DNA from: Bacteroidia bacterium
Lineage (GTDB): Bacteria; Bacteroidota; Bacteroidia; B-17B0; Aurantibacillaceae
Length of the DNA stretch: 64,000 nt
Direction: 5' to 3'
Assembly: GCA_022841465.1 (NCBI GenBank)
Contig: JALHRL010000001.1
Location: forward strand, 1 to 64,000
The position numbers and the translations under genes are program-made. Positions 1 to 8,252 of this stretch are shown here, one piece after another. The number at the start of each line of letters is the position of its first letter. The stretch's first letter is position 1. Under the pieces are notes generated by a model, which saw nothing but the letters and a program-made list of their open reading frames with translations, was not told the DNA's origin and did not search any database.

Positions 1-122
1 AGAGCACTTTTACGAATTGACCTACATTTAAAACAATTGATTTTGTAAAACAGCATGTAAGTTTCTAATTACCTGAAAATCATCAATAAAGTTCGATAAA
101 TCCAACCCGTAGGGTACAACTA

Positions 123-145
123 ATCCCACTTTATGTGGGATTTTT
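123..145 (+). terminator. Rho-independent terminator
   Basis: A 7-bp stem ATCCCAC/GTGGGAT closes a 5-base loop and is followed directly by a run of T. It would end a plus-strand transcript whose gene lies left of the window. Confidence 0.6.
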
Positions 146-152
146 GCATTTG

Positions 153-202
153 TGAAGGGACGAGAAGTTTATCTTTAGCGATAGTCGAAGTGAATCCCTT
201 CA
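153..202. repeat. Intergenic inverted repeat
   Basis: TGAAGGGA at 153-160 is the exact reverse complement of TCCCTTCA at 195-202, enclosing 34 bases. The sequence style resembles short dispersed intergenic palindromes of Bacteroidota, but no second copy was found in this window, so repeat status is inferred. Confidence 0.35.
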
Positions 203-381
203 TGGTACCCCAGCACGAAAACTTTTTCAATTGATTTCGGAAGATTTTTTACTTTATACTCTTTAACGAAGGAAAAAACTGTTTTTGAATTAAGGTAAAA
301 AGGCATTATAATTTTAAAATCAGACAAGGAGTACAATAAATCAAAATTACCGAGAAAAATGTTTTTCTAACTAATTTAATT

Positions 382-417
382 GTCGTTTAAAACGACTTGT
401 TTTCATTAATATTTTTG
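382..417 (+). promoter_or_regulatory. Palindrome plus promoter-like element
   Basis: GTCGTTT-A-AAACGAC at 382-396 is a perfect 7-bp-arm palindrome. TATTTTTG at 410-417 matches the TAnnTTTG element of the Bacteroidota primary sigma factor and lies 27 bases before the ATG at 445. The palindrome sits where an operator could overlap the upstream promoter half. No clear TTG -33 element was seen at the usual spacing. Confidence 0.35.
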
Positions 418-444
418 CTATATTTAATTTACAAAATCAACGTA

Positions 445-3400
445 ATGAGAAAGCCTATATTTTTATTTTGCTTGTGTTTTATTTTTGCACCTAAAATTTT
501 TTCGCAAATAGCGGGTTCTTTCACGGTGCCGGGTTCTTTTCCTAGTATTGCCGCTGCTATTAACACATTAAATCTAACTGGTGTAGCTGGGGCAGTAACA
601 ATAAATGTTTTAGCAAATCACACAGAAACCGTACCTGTAGGTGGGCTTAAACTAATTAATCCACCGGGCAGCAGCACTACCACTATTTTGTTTAAAAAAC
701 AAGGGCTTGGTAATAATCCGATTTTATATGCATATTCTGGCGGAACAGCAAGCTCTACATCAGATCAGAGAGACGGAATTTGGATGCTGGTTAGCTGTAA
801 AAACATTACCATTGATGCTATTGATCTTTTTGACCCTAACACAACTTCACCGGAAGGAATGGAATTTGGTTATGGTTTTTATAAAACCTTCTTTGTAGGC
901 TCTAACCATAACAACACTATTAGAAACTGCGTAATTACATTATCACCTGGCGCCTCAGACAAGTCACACGGAATAGATGTTACCATTAAAGATTATCAAT
1001 TAAATCAAACTAATATTATACCTTCTTCAACAATTGATGTAAATTCTAATAATTCAGTTTACTCAAACCTTATTCAAAAATGTGATATTGGAATTTGGAT
1101 GAGAGGCTACAACAGTGCTTTCCCAAATTATGGAAATGATATTGGTGGCCTATCTTCTGTTACTGGAAATACAATAATAAACTTTGGTGGTTATAACGGA
1201 GCAGCAACAGGCGTAGAAGCAACTAACGAGTTTCAATTAAATTGTTCGTTTAATATATTTAATAACAACAATGGATTTGGAAACAATGCAATTTCGGCAA
1301 TTTATGGAATTTATTCCAGCGGAGTAGACGCAAACATTAATAATAATACTATTTCATTATCAATAGGGAGCTCAGGCCCCTTGGTCGGCATTTTTCATGA
1401 TGGTTATTTAGCGGGCACCGGAACCTTAAATATAAACAATAATGTTTTTCCTGTTTTAAATAATGGCTCATCATCAAGCACCTCACATTCAGTTATAGCC
1501 TCAGTTGGGGGCTTTTTAAAAAACATCAATAACAATCAAATAACAAATTTTACTTCAAATACCGGCACAGTTAGTTTAATTTCGGCAGTTGATGGCTCTA
1601 CAGCAAACATTAATAACAATACCGTTTCAGGGGCAAGCATTACGGTGCAGGGACAAGTACAAGGCATTTTTTCTTCATCAAATTATCAGAATATTTTAAA
1701 CAACACAATTGGTAATTTTATGGCTCCGGGTAATTCAACATTAACCTCAAATAGAGCTTATGGAATTAACTCCCCTAAAACATGGGCAACCACCGTTGCA
1801 AATAATACAGTAACCAACATTTATTGTAGTAATATTTATGGAATTTATTTAACTAGTACTATTTCCTCAACGTCTTATTCGGTTTCTAATAATGTCGTTA
1901 CAAACTTCGCAGCACCACCATCGAGTACGGTTGGTTCTGCTTCGTATGGTATTCTAACTTCACTTTCTTCAACGAACAGTGGCGGGTCTACTATCAGAAA
2001 TAATGTTGTTTCAAATTTAACGGGCTCCAAACTCGGAAATTCAAATATGGGGGGCGAAGTTCGTGGAATAACTTGTGGTAATGGCGTTAATGGTTTTGTT
2101 TATCAAAATAAAATTTATAATTTATCCTCTAATGGAACCTATGGCGTTTATGGAATTTGGATGACCTCAGCACAGCGCTATATTTATAATAATTTGGTTG
2201 GAGGTTTAGATATTTCCTCAACCGGCAATGTTTCGGCTCTAAATTTAAACACAGACGGAACAAGCAGGGTGTATTTTAACACGCTCTATCTTAATGCTAT
2301 TTCTTCAACAAACTCAACAGGCACTAGTTTAATTTCTAGTGTCAACAACTCGGTAATTGAATTAAGAAATAATATTTTAGTAAATACAACATCGATTACT
2401 GGTATTCCCTCAATAATAACAACAAACAATATACTATCCACTTCGAATAATAACTCTTTTTATTTTGGCACCACCGGAAGAATTTTAGCAACTGCACCTA
2501 GTAGTTCTGTGCTTTCTGGTTTTCAAAGCATTTTTAATTCAGACTCACAGAGTTTTATTGAGCACCCAAATTTTGTAAGCACAGTAGGAAGCAATCCAAA
2601 TTTTTTAAATATTAATACAAGTATTCCTACACAAATAGAGTCTGGTGCCGCGGCCATTAGTACTATTACAACTGATTTTATTAACGCCGTACGAAGCAGC
2701 ACCCCAGATGTAGGCGCATGGGAAGGAAATTTTATTGCTGCTGATGCAAGTCCACCGGTAATATTAAGTTCGGGTTTTACAGACCCCCCCTGTAGCAACA
2801 GCACCAGAACTTTTACAGCAAACCTTATTGATGTATCGGGCGTAGCAACGGGCAGCTTGGCTCCTCGTGTTTATCATCGAGTAAATTTTGGGTTATACAC
2901 AAGCACACAAGGTGTTTTAACTTCCGGCACACCTACAAATGGAGTGTGGACATTTACGTTAAATTACAGCGCTAATATTAATGATGTTATTTGGTATTTT
3001 TTAGTTGCCCAAGACGTTTCATATTTAAATAATTTGATTTTAACACCTGCCAATAGCGCTACAATAACCGATGTAAACAATGTTATAGTGCCGCCAAATC
3101 CTGCCTTAAACTATACCATTCAAACATTCCCAACAATTTCTTTAACCGTAAATAGCGGAACAATTTGTCAAGGCCAATCGTTTATAATACAAGCTTCAGG
3201 CGCTAGTTTATATTCTTTTACTCCGGGAAATTCTGCAACTGTAACCCCACTGTTTAACACAAACTATACTGTATCGGGCGCTAGTTCTATGGGCTGCCCT
3301 TCTACTAATACGTTAAGCTTTAATCTTAGTGTTTTGCCAAGCCCAACCGTAAGTGTTATTAGTTCTTCTTCCTTAATTTGTGTTGGCCAAACCGCAACAC

Positions 3401-3825
3401 TCAATGCGTCGGGCGCTAATAGTTATACTTGGAACCCTGGGGGAACAAGTTCAAGTATAATTGTTAATCCTGTAATTACTACAACATATGTTGTTACGGG
3501 CATAGGAAATAATAATTGCTTAAGCTCTAGCACATTTATTCAGGCGGTTTCTCCTTGTACAAATGTTGATTTTAAATTCCAAGCAAATGGCCCTTTAGAA
3601 ATTTATCCGAATCCGTTTACCAATAATTTAATAATAAATATAAATGAAGTACATGACGAAAATTATGTTTTAGAAGTATATAATTCTTTGGGCGCTATAT
3701 TGTTTAGTACTAAAATAGTTGAAAGAAAAACAGAAATAATCTTAAGCGAACAGGGCGCTGGAGTTTTCTTTATCCGGGTGTCATCGAACAAGTGTTCTAT
3801 AATTAAAAAAATAATTAAAGAATAA
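445..3825 (+). CDS. Secreted beta-helix/Ig-like T9SS cargo protein
   Basis: A 1126-residue exported protein. I chose the ATG at 445 because it starts a clean signal peptide (MRKPIFLFCLCFIFAPKIFS, cut before Q) and follows a TAnnTTTG element; an in-frame ATG at 397 would only add a hydrophobic stretch. Residues about 25-760 are rich in short Asn-heavy turns (NNNT, NNTV, SNNVV) typical of right-handed parallel beta-helix proteins. Two Ig-like/SprB-type modules follow (ICQGQSF and ICVGQTATLNASGA blocks). The last about 75 residues begin LEIYPNPF and end in KKIIKE, a type A T9SS sorting domain. It is probably anchored at or released from the cell surface. Adhesive or glycan-related roles are possible, but no catalytic motif was seen. 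Confidence 0.85.
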   Translation: MRKPIFLFCLCFIFAPKIFSQIAGSFTVPGSFPSIAAAINTLNLTGVAGAVTINVLANHTETVPVGGLKLINPPGSSTTTILFKKQGLGNNPILYAYSGGTASSTSDQRDGIWMLVSCKNITIDAIDLFDPNTTSPEGMEFGYGFYKTFFVGSNHNNTIRNCVITLSPGASDKSHGIDVTIKDYQLNQTNIIPSSTIDVNSNNSVYSNLIQKCDIGIWMRGYNSAFPNYGNDIGGLSSVTGNTIINFGGYNGAATGVEATNEFQLNCSFNIFNNNNGFGNNAISAIYGIYSSGVDANINNNTISLSIGSSGPLVGIFHDGYLAGTGTLNINNNVFPVLNNGSSSSTSHSVIASVGGFLKNINNNQITNFTSNTGTVSLISAVDGSTANINNNTVSGASITVQGQVQGIFSSSNYQNILNNTIGNFMAPGNSTLTSNRAYGINSPKTWATTVANNTVTNIYCSNIYGIYLTSTISSTSYSVSNNVVTNFAAPPSSTVGSASYGILTSLSSTNSGGSTIRNNVVSNLTGSKLGNSNMGGEVRGITCGNGVNGFVYQNKIYNLSSNGTYGVYGIWMTSAQRYIYNNLVGGLDISSTGNVSALNLNTDGTSRVYFNTLYLNAISSTNSTGTSLISSVNNSVIELRNNILVNTTSITGIPSIITTNNILSTSNNNSFYFGTTGRILATAPSSSVLSGFQSIFNSDSQSFIEHPNFVSTVGSNPNFLNINTSIPTQIESGAAAISTITTDFINAVRSSTPDVGAWEGNFIAADASPPVILSSGFTDPPCSNSTRTFTANLIDVSGVATGSLAPRVYHRVNFGLYTSTQGVLTSGTPTNGVWTFTLNYSANINDVIWYFLVAQDVSYLNNLILTPANSATITDVNNVIVPPNPALNYTIQTFPTISLTVNSGTICQGQSFIIQASGASLYSFTPGNSATVTPLFNTNYTVSGASSMGCPSTNTLSFNLSVLPSPTVSVISSSSLICVGQTATLNASGANSYTWNPGGTSSSIIVNPVITTTYVVTGIGNNNCLSSSTFIQAVSPCTNVDFKFQANGPLEIYPNPFTNNLIININEVHDENYVLEVYNSLGAILFSTKIVERKTEIILSEQGAGVFFIRVSSNKCSIIKKIIKE

Positions 3826-3876
3826 TTAAAGACTGCTTTTAATATTGGAAGTGCAGTATTAGAAGAATAACACGTT

Positions 3877-4335
3877 ATGATTACTAGAGTCTTTGTTTTT
3901 TTAATTCTTAATTTTTCCGCGCTTGGCTTAGGCGCTTGGTTAATGGGTGAGGGGCCAACTTCTGTTTGGTATAATGGTTTGCAAAAAGCTCCGTGGACCC
4001 CTCCGGGGTGGGTGTTTGGCGCAGCGTGGACATTAATAATGATTTGCTTTTCTTTTTATATGATGTTTGCACACAACGCTTCTTCACAAACCAAAACGCT
4101 TTTAATGCTTTATGCAATTCAATGGATTTTAAATGTAGTTTGGAACCCTGTTTTTTTCAATTTTCACATGGTAAACCTAGGCTTAATAATAATTGTTTTG
4201 TTAACGTTGCTGGTTGCTTGTATTTTTTGGTTTAATTTCTCAACCATTAAAGATGCTTCTTGGTTAATTGTTCCGTATTTGCTTTGGTTGGTAATTGCAA
4301 CTTCGTTAAATGCTTATGTTTGTTTGAAAAACTAA
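3877..4335 (+). CDS. tspO: TspO/MBR family membrane protein
   Basis: A 152-residue, Trp-rich integral membrane protein with five predicted hydrophobic helices, the normal size for TspO. The family signature WTPPGWVFGAAWTLI lies at about residues 40-54, and the WNPVFF and ATSLNAYV regions match the later helices. TspO proteins bind porphyrins and tetrapyrroles and act as stress or oxygen-linked sensors or transporters; the ligand here is not deducible. It starts at the ATG 51 bases after the secreted protein and converges with truB, whose end is 8 bases away. No strong terminator was seen between them. Confidence 0.88.
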   Translation: MITRVFVFLILNFSALGLGAWLMGEGPTSVWYNGLQKAPWTPPGWVFGAAWTLIMICFSFYMMFAHNASSQTKTLLMLYAIQWILNVVWNPVFFNFHMVNLGLIIIVLLTLLVACIFWFNFSTIKDASWLIVPYLLWLVIATSLNAYVCLKN

Positions 4336-4343
4336 ACACTTTT

Positions 4344-5045
4344 TTATTTAAACTGTTTCACAAACTCTTCCGGGCTTACTGCATCTTTTACATCAAACTC
4401 ACCAATTTTTGTTCTTCTTAAGGAGGTTAAATGTGCTCCGCTGTTTAGCGCTAATCCAAAATCGCGCGCAATGCTTCTAATGTAGGTTCCTTTAGTACAC
4501 ACAATTCTAAAAGAAACAACCTGCATTTCAATTGCGGTAATTTCAAATTCTTTTATTTCAATGGGTTTTGCTATTAACTCAATATCGTCACCGGCTCTTG
4601 CGTGGGTGTATGCGCGTTTTCCATTTACCATAACAGCACTAAAAAGCGGAGGAATTTGTTCTTGTTGGCCAATAAAATTTTTCGCGGTTGCTAATATGTT
4701 TTCTTTAGTAATATGTTCGGTGGGGTAGGTTTTGTCTATTTCTTTTTCTAAATCGTAACATGGCGTTGTAGCTCCAATAAAAAAAGTCCCGGTGTATTCT
4801 TTATCCAACCCCATGTAATTATTCATTTCCTTTGTTTTTTTTCCGGTACAAACAATTAGCAATCCTGTAGCCAATGGATCTAATGTACCGGCGTGACCAA
4901 CTTTTGGTTTTACTTTTGTGCCTTCGTGAATAAAAGAGGGATGGTTTTTAATGCCGTGCTTAATTTTATTTACTGCCTGAAAACTACTCCAACCAAGTGG
5001 TTTGTCAATTAGCAAAACTTCTCCTCTATAAAAATGGTAACTCAT
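4344..5045 (-). CDS. truB: tRNA pseudouridine(55) synthase TruB
   Basis: A 233-residue enzyme that isomerises U55 in the T-loop of tRNAs to pseudouridine. The hallmark GHAGTLDPLATGLL is at about residues 50-63 with catalytic Asp56. KPLGWSSF at the N-terminus and GTYIRSIARDFG near residue 190 are further conserved blocks. The length fits the short Bacteroidota form, which lacks most of the C-terminal PUA extension. It is the last gene of the minus-strand run mrp, nfu-like, metF, truB, starting 24 bases after metF. Confidence 0.95.
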   Translation of the reverse strand: MSYHFYRGEVLLIDKPLGWSSFQAVNKIKHGIKNHPSFIHEGTKVKPKVGHAGTLDPLATGLLIVCTGKKTKEMNNYMGLDKEYTGTFFIGATTPCYDLEKEIDKTYPTEHITKENILATAKNFIGQQEQIPPLFSAVMVNGKRAYTHARAGDDIELIAKPIEIKEFEITAIEMQVVSFRIVCTKGTYIRSIARDFGLALNSGAHLTSLRRTKIGEFDVKDAVSPEEFVKQFK

Positions 5046-5069
5046 GCTTCGGCTTTGCTCAGCACAGGC

Positions 5070-6023
5070 TTAAAACACCTCTTTTGCAACAGCTTTGGTT
5101 GCTTCAGAAGCACCCATGGTGTAAAAATGCAAACAGGGCACGTTTGCCTTCACAAGCTCTTTAGATTGCTGAATACACCATTTAATTCCTGCTTCTTTCA
5201 CCTGTTTATCGTCTTTGCATTTTTCCAATTCTTCGTAAAACGCTTGAGGAATATCTATGTGAAAAATTTTAGGCAGCGTGGTAATTTGCTTTTTACTTGA
5301 TAATATTTTTAATCCCGGAATAATAGGAACGTTGATATCGTTCTTTCTGCACAAATCAACAAAATCGAAATATTTTTTATTGTCAAAAAACATTTGTGTA
5401 ACAATGTATTCGGCGCCCGCATCAACTTTTGCTTTTAAATGCTTTAAATCGCTAATCATGTTAGGCGCTTCAAAATGTTTTTCGGGGTATCCTGCAATTC
5501 CTACACAAAAATTTGTGGGCGCAGCATCTTTCATATCATCGTCTAAATACATTGCCTTGTTCATGCAGGCAATTTGTTTTACTAAATCTAAAGCATATGG
5601 GTGTCCGCCCGGTTCAGGAACAAAGGCGGGTTCGGTTTTAATGCTATCTCCTCGTAAGGCTAAAACATTATCAATTCCCAAAAACTGTAAATCTATTAAA
5701 GCGTTTTCTGTTTCTTCCTTTGTAAAACCTCCGCAAATAATATGCGGCACCGCTTCTACATCATACTTATTCATAATGGCGGCGCAAATACCAACAGTGC
5801 CGGGGCGCTTTCTAATGCTTACTTTTTCTAAATAACCGCCATCTCTTTTTTTGTAAATGTATTCTTCTCGGTGGTAGGTAACATCAACAAAAGCCGGCTT
5901 AAATTCCATTAAAGGGTCTATGCCATCGTAAATGCTTTGAATGCTTTTTCCCTTTAAAGGAGGTAAAATTTCAATTGAAAATAAAGTTGATTTGCTTTCT
6001 TTAAGCTTTTGTGTAAGTTTCAT
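5070..6023 (-). CDS. metF: Methylenetetrahydrofolate reductase
   Basis: A 317-residue flavoprotein (FAD) that reduces 5,10-methylene-THF to 5-methyl-THF for methionine synthesis. The TIM-barrel family features are clear: FSIEILPP near the start, FVDVTYHREE, DNVLALRGD at about 135-143, the FCVGIAGYPEKH block and the YIVTQMFFDN strand. Length is normal. The ATG is 16 bases past the stop of the nfu-like gene, suggesting cotranscription from the promoter at 6290-6297. No S-box or other methionine riboswitch was seen upstream. Confidence 0.95.
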   Translation of the reverse strand: MKLTQKLKESKSTLFSIEILPPLKGKSIQSIYDGIDPLMEFKPAFVDVTYHREEYIYKKRDGGYLEKVSIRKRPGTVGICAAIMNKYDVEAVPHIICGGFTKEETENALIDLQFLGIDNVLALRGDSIKTEPAFVPEPGGHPYALDLVKQIACMNKAMYLDDDMKDAAPTNFCVGIAGYPEKHFEAPNMISDLKHLKAKVDAGAEYIVTQMFFDNKKYFDFVDLCRKNDINVPIIPGLKILSSKKQITTLPKIFHIDIPQAFYEELEKCKDDKQVKEAGIKWCIQQSKELVKANVPCLHFYTMGASEATKAVAKEVF

Positions 6024-6039
6024 ACAAACAAAAATGTAA

Positions 6040-6276
6040 TTATGGGTTTACAGATTCAATTCCTTTAATTTCAGGTACCGATCTTTTAATTGTTTCTTCA
6101 ATTCCGGCCTTCATAGTCATTGCACTCATGTTACAAGTTTTGCAAGCTCCGGTAAGTTCAAGTTTCAAAATTAAATCAGAAGTAATTTCCACCACCTCAA
6201 CGTTTCCACCATCTGCCTCTAAATATGGGCGAATGGTGTTAAGCGCGTCTTCTACTTTTTTCTGTAATTCGTTCAT
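6040..6276 (-). CDS. NifU C-terminal-domain Fe-S carrier
   Basis: A 78-residue single-domain Nfu-type protein. The motif GACKTC puts the paired Cys45-x2-Cys48 in the usual place for a bridging Fe-S cluster, and YLEADGGNVEVVE is the family's conserved N-terminal block. Such proteins receive an Fe-S cluster from the assembly scaffold and deliver it to target enzymes. It follows mrp, another Fe-S carrier family member, by 31 bases, so the pair probably works together. A TAnnTTTG promoter lies in that gap, so it can also be transcribed independently of mrp. Confidence 0.9.
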   Translation of the reverse strand: MNELQKKVEDALNTIRPYLEADGGNVEVVEITSDLILKLELTGACKTCNMSAMTMKAGIEETIKRSVPEIKGIESVNP

Positions 6277-6289
6277 TTAAATATTTTTT

Positions 6290-6297
6290 CAAAGATA
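6290..6297 (-). promoter_or_regulatory. TATCTTTG promoter element for nfu-metF-truB
   Basis: On the minus strand TATCTTTG (TAnnTTTG consensus) lies 13 bases before the ATG of the nfu-like gene, inside the mrp-nfu gap. The expected transcript start gives a leader of under about 12 bases. Confidence 0.5.
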
Positions 6298-6307
6298 CAA
6301 TTAGTTT

Positions 6308-7396
6308 TTAGATAGATTCGGCTGTTGCTAAATGGGCGTTTTTAATGGCAACTTGTTGTGCTACGTTTTGTGCAAGAGCTATAAAACTTAATGCTTGTGT
6401 GGTATCTTTTTCCATTACCGAAGGCCTTCCAATATCTGCGCCTTCGCGAATGCTTTGTACCAAAGGTATTTGTGCAAGCAAAGGAATGTTTAATTCTTCT
6501 GCCAATTTTTTCACTCCGTCTTTGCCAAAAATGTAATATTTATTGTTGGGTAATTCTTCAGGCGTAAACCAACTCATGTTTTCAACCAAACCTAAAATAG
6601 GAACATTTAATTGAGGAATTTGAAACAATGCAATCCCTTTTCGCGCATCAGAAATAGCAACTGGTTGCGGTGTACACACAACAACAGCGCCGGTTAATTT
6701 TACCTGGCTGCACAAACTAATTTGAATGTCTCCGGTGCCCGGTGGTAAATCAACAATTAAATAATCTAATTCGCCCCAAACGGTATCGTAAAATAGTTGC
6801 GATAAGGCTTTGGTGGCCATTGGTCCGCGCAAGGCAACCGCCTGGTTTGGCCCCGCCATAAAACCAACGGAATTTATTTTTACACCGTAACTTTCTACGG
6901 GTTTCATTTTTTGTTGTCCTTCAAATTCAGCAGGTCCGGGCGCATCGTTTTCAACGCCAAAAATAATGTGTTGCGATGGACCGTAAATATCTGCATCTAC
7001 AATACCAACCTTGGCTCCTTGGCGAGCGAGGCCCAGAGCTAAGTTTGCGGCAATGGTGCTTTTACCAACGCCGCCTTTACCACTGGCAACCGCAATAATA
7101 TTTTTAACCTCACGCAAGGTTGTGTTTTCTTTTTCTGTTTTTCCGGTAACTTTTGCCGTCATGTTAATTTTCACTTTCGCTTCTTTATCAACGTAATGTA
7201 AAATAGCGTTCATACAAGCGTTATGAATCATGTCTTTCATGGGGCAAGCCGGGGTGGTTAAAACTACTGTAAACGAAATGTTTTTCCCTTCAACTTCAAC
7301 ATCTTTAATCATATTAAGGGTAACCAAATCTTTTTTTAAATCCGGATCATCAACGTAACGCAACGCGTCTAAAACATTTTCAACAGTAATGGCCAT
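6308..7396 (-). CDS. mrp: Mrp/ApbC family P-loop Fe-S carrier ATPase
   Basis: A 362-residue protein with an N-terminal MIP18/DUF59 domain (residues 1-85, with the LTTPACPMKD block) and a ParA-like ATPase domain. The deviant Walker A GKGGVGKS is at 106-113, and DADIYGPSQ and DLPPGTGD follow. Family members bind and transfer Fe-S clusters. The canonical C-terminal CxxC that binds the bridging cluster is absent: the site reads ENMSWFTPEELPNNKYYIFG. This replacement is, to my knowledge, usual in Bacteroidota members. It is the first gene of the run ending in truB. Confidence 0.93.
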   Translation of the reverse strand: MAITVENVLDALRYVDDPDLKKDLVTLNMIKDVEVEGKNISFTVVLTTPACPMKDMIHNACMNAILHYVDKEAKVKINMTAKVTGKTEKENTTLREVKNIIAVASGKGGVGKSTIAANLALGLARQGAKVGIVDADIYGPSQHIIFGVENDAPGPAEFEGQQKMKPVESYGVKINSVGFMAGPNQAVALRGPMATKALSQLFYDTVWGELDYLIVDLPPGTGDIQISLCSQVKLTGAVVVCTPQPVAISDARKGIALFQIPQLNVPILGLVENMSWFTPEELPNNKYYIFGKDGVKKLAEELNIPLLAQIPLVQSIREGADIGRPSVMEKDTTQALSFIALAQNVAQQVAIKNAHLATAESI

Positions 7397-7455
7397 AGTA
7401 TATAAAATAGGAACAAGCTGTGATTAAACTTGTTTTATGAATAAACAAATAAATT

Positions 7456-7680
7456 TTATTTTTTTGTGCTATCAATAGCAGCAGCGGTTGGCATAGGAAC
7501 CGCTTGCATTCCGGGCGCCGGCGCCGCAGCATCGTCCATTGATGTTTTAATTAATGTTGCAATGGAGTCTTGAAACACTTTTGCGCGAGCATACATGGCT
7601 TCTCTGTTTTCGGCAGCAGGGCCACAAGAACTAATAAATACAACTACAGTTAATGAAAACAAAACAGCTAATTTCTTCAT
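7456..7680 (-). CDS. Small lipoprotein, paralogue of the 7779 gene
   Basis: A 74-residue protein with a lipoprotein signal sequence: MKKLAVLFSL followed by a hydrophobic stretch and the lipobox ISSC, with Cys at residue 19. The mature part is short, begins CGPAAENREAM, has a helical charged segment (ARAKVFQDSIATL) and ends in an Ala/Pro-rich tail. It shares the CGPxAE start, the QDSI core and the tail with its upstream neighbour, so the two are a tandem duplication. Function unknown. A terminator lies between the two genes, so this copy may depend on read-through or on a promoter I could not identify. Confidence 0.7.
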   Translation of the reverse strand: MKKLAVLFSLTVVVFISSCGPAAENREAMYARAKVFQDSIATLIKTSMDDAAAPAPGMQAVPMPTAAAIDSTKK

Positions 7681-7725
7681 GAATACACGTTTTTAAGGAA
7701 AACAAAATTAAGAAAAAATAAACAA

Positions 7726-7755
7726 AAAAGCCCTTGCATAATGCAAAGGGCTTTT
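7726..7755 (-). terminator. Terminator between the two lipoprotein genes
   Basis: AAAAGCCCTTGCAT pairs with ATGCAAAGGGCTTTT with one bulged base. On the minus strand it ends in a T-run, placing it 24 bases after the stop of the 7779-8009 gene. Confidence 0.75.
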
Positions 7756-7778
7756 AAGCTAACTAACAGTACACAAAA

Positions 7779-8009
7779 TTAGTGAGCTGGAGCTTCAGCA
7801 GGAGCAGCTTCAGCAGCAGGAGCAGCAGCTGTATCAACAGGAGCAGCTTCAGTTGCAGCTTCTTCAACTATTGCATTAGCAGCAGCAGTAATAGAATCTT
7901 GCATTCTTTTTAAATTTTCTTCGATTTTTGCTTTCTCTTCAGCTGAAGGACCGCAAGATACCATAGTTGCCATTGCAGCTACAGCGATTAATGATAACAC
8001 TTTTTTCAT
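7779..8009 (-). CDS. Small Ala-rich lipoprotein
   Basis: A 76-residue lipoprotein: MKKVLSLIAV, hydrophobic core, lipobox MVSC with Cys19, then GPSAEEKAKIEENLKRMQDSI, an amphipathic helix, and an Ala/Pro/Glu-rich low-complexity tail. It is a paralogue of the 7456 gene. It reads divergently from the ECF sigma factor at 8253, and the 243-base gap carries the same 13-base element facing each gene, so it is a candidate target of that sigma factor (inference). It may sit at the inner face of the outer membrane. Function is not known. Confidence 0.75.
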   Translation of the reverse strand: MKKVLSLIAVAAMATMVSCGPSAEEKAKIEENLKRMQDSITAAANAIVEEAATEAAPVDTAAAPAAEAAPAEAPAH

Positions 8010-8062
8010 TTTTTTAAACGTTTAATTGATTAATGATACCATTTATTCTAAAAAAAGAAAAT

Positions 8063-8075
8063 GGTAACCCAAAAT
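8063..8075 (-). promoter_or_regulatory. 13-base shared element, lipoprotein side
   Basis: The minus strand reads ATTTTGGGTTACC, followed by ATTTTC, ending 53 bases before the ATG of the lipoprotein gene. It is identical over 13 bases to the plus-strand element at 8205-8217 before the sigma gene. It is probably a promoter core or operator. Confidence 0.5.
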
Positions 8076-8204
8076 ATTTTAAATATTTTTTAAAACACTG
8101 ATAGTCAACAAGAAAAACTTTAAAAAACTTGAGTTTTATTGTTTTTATAATGTAAGTTATTGAAAACTAACTCTTAATAATGCTTTAAGGGTATTTGGTT
8201 CTGA

Positions 8205-8221
8205 ATTTTGGGTTACCTTTG
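8205..8221 (+). promoter_or_regulatory. 13-base shared element and TACCTTTG, sigma side
   Basis: ATTTTGGGTTACC (8205-8217) runs into TACCTTTG (8214-8221), a TAnnTTTG match, with a TTG at 8195-8197 about 16 bases upstream. The ATG of the sigma gene is at 8253. The shared 13-mer with the divergent lipoprotein gene suggests joint control. Confidence 0.5.
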
Positions 8222-8252
8222 CAATTATTAAGTATCAAACTAAAGTAGGCGT

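Larger units (their letters stand above)
1..444. other. Gene-free leader region
   Basis: No coding region could be supported here. It holds a rho-independent terminator at 123-145 pointing rightwards, an 8-base perfect inverted repeat (153-160 with 195-202), a 15-base palindrome at 382-396 and a promoter-like element at 410-417. The terminator suggests that a plus-strand gene ends just outside or at the very edge of the window; short open stretches at positions 1-48 are too short to identify. Confidence 0.6.

Noticed and set aside
28-168. A minus-strand open stretch of about 45 codons containing VVPYGLDLSNF
   Set aside because: No start codon in frame, and it runs through the stem of the terminator at 123-145. 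I could not link it to a family with confidence.
5278-5835. A 185-codon plus-strand open frame
   Set aside because: It is antisense to metF, whose family motifs are complete. The frame follows from codon bias of the real gene.
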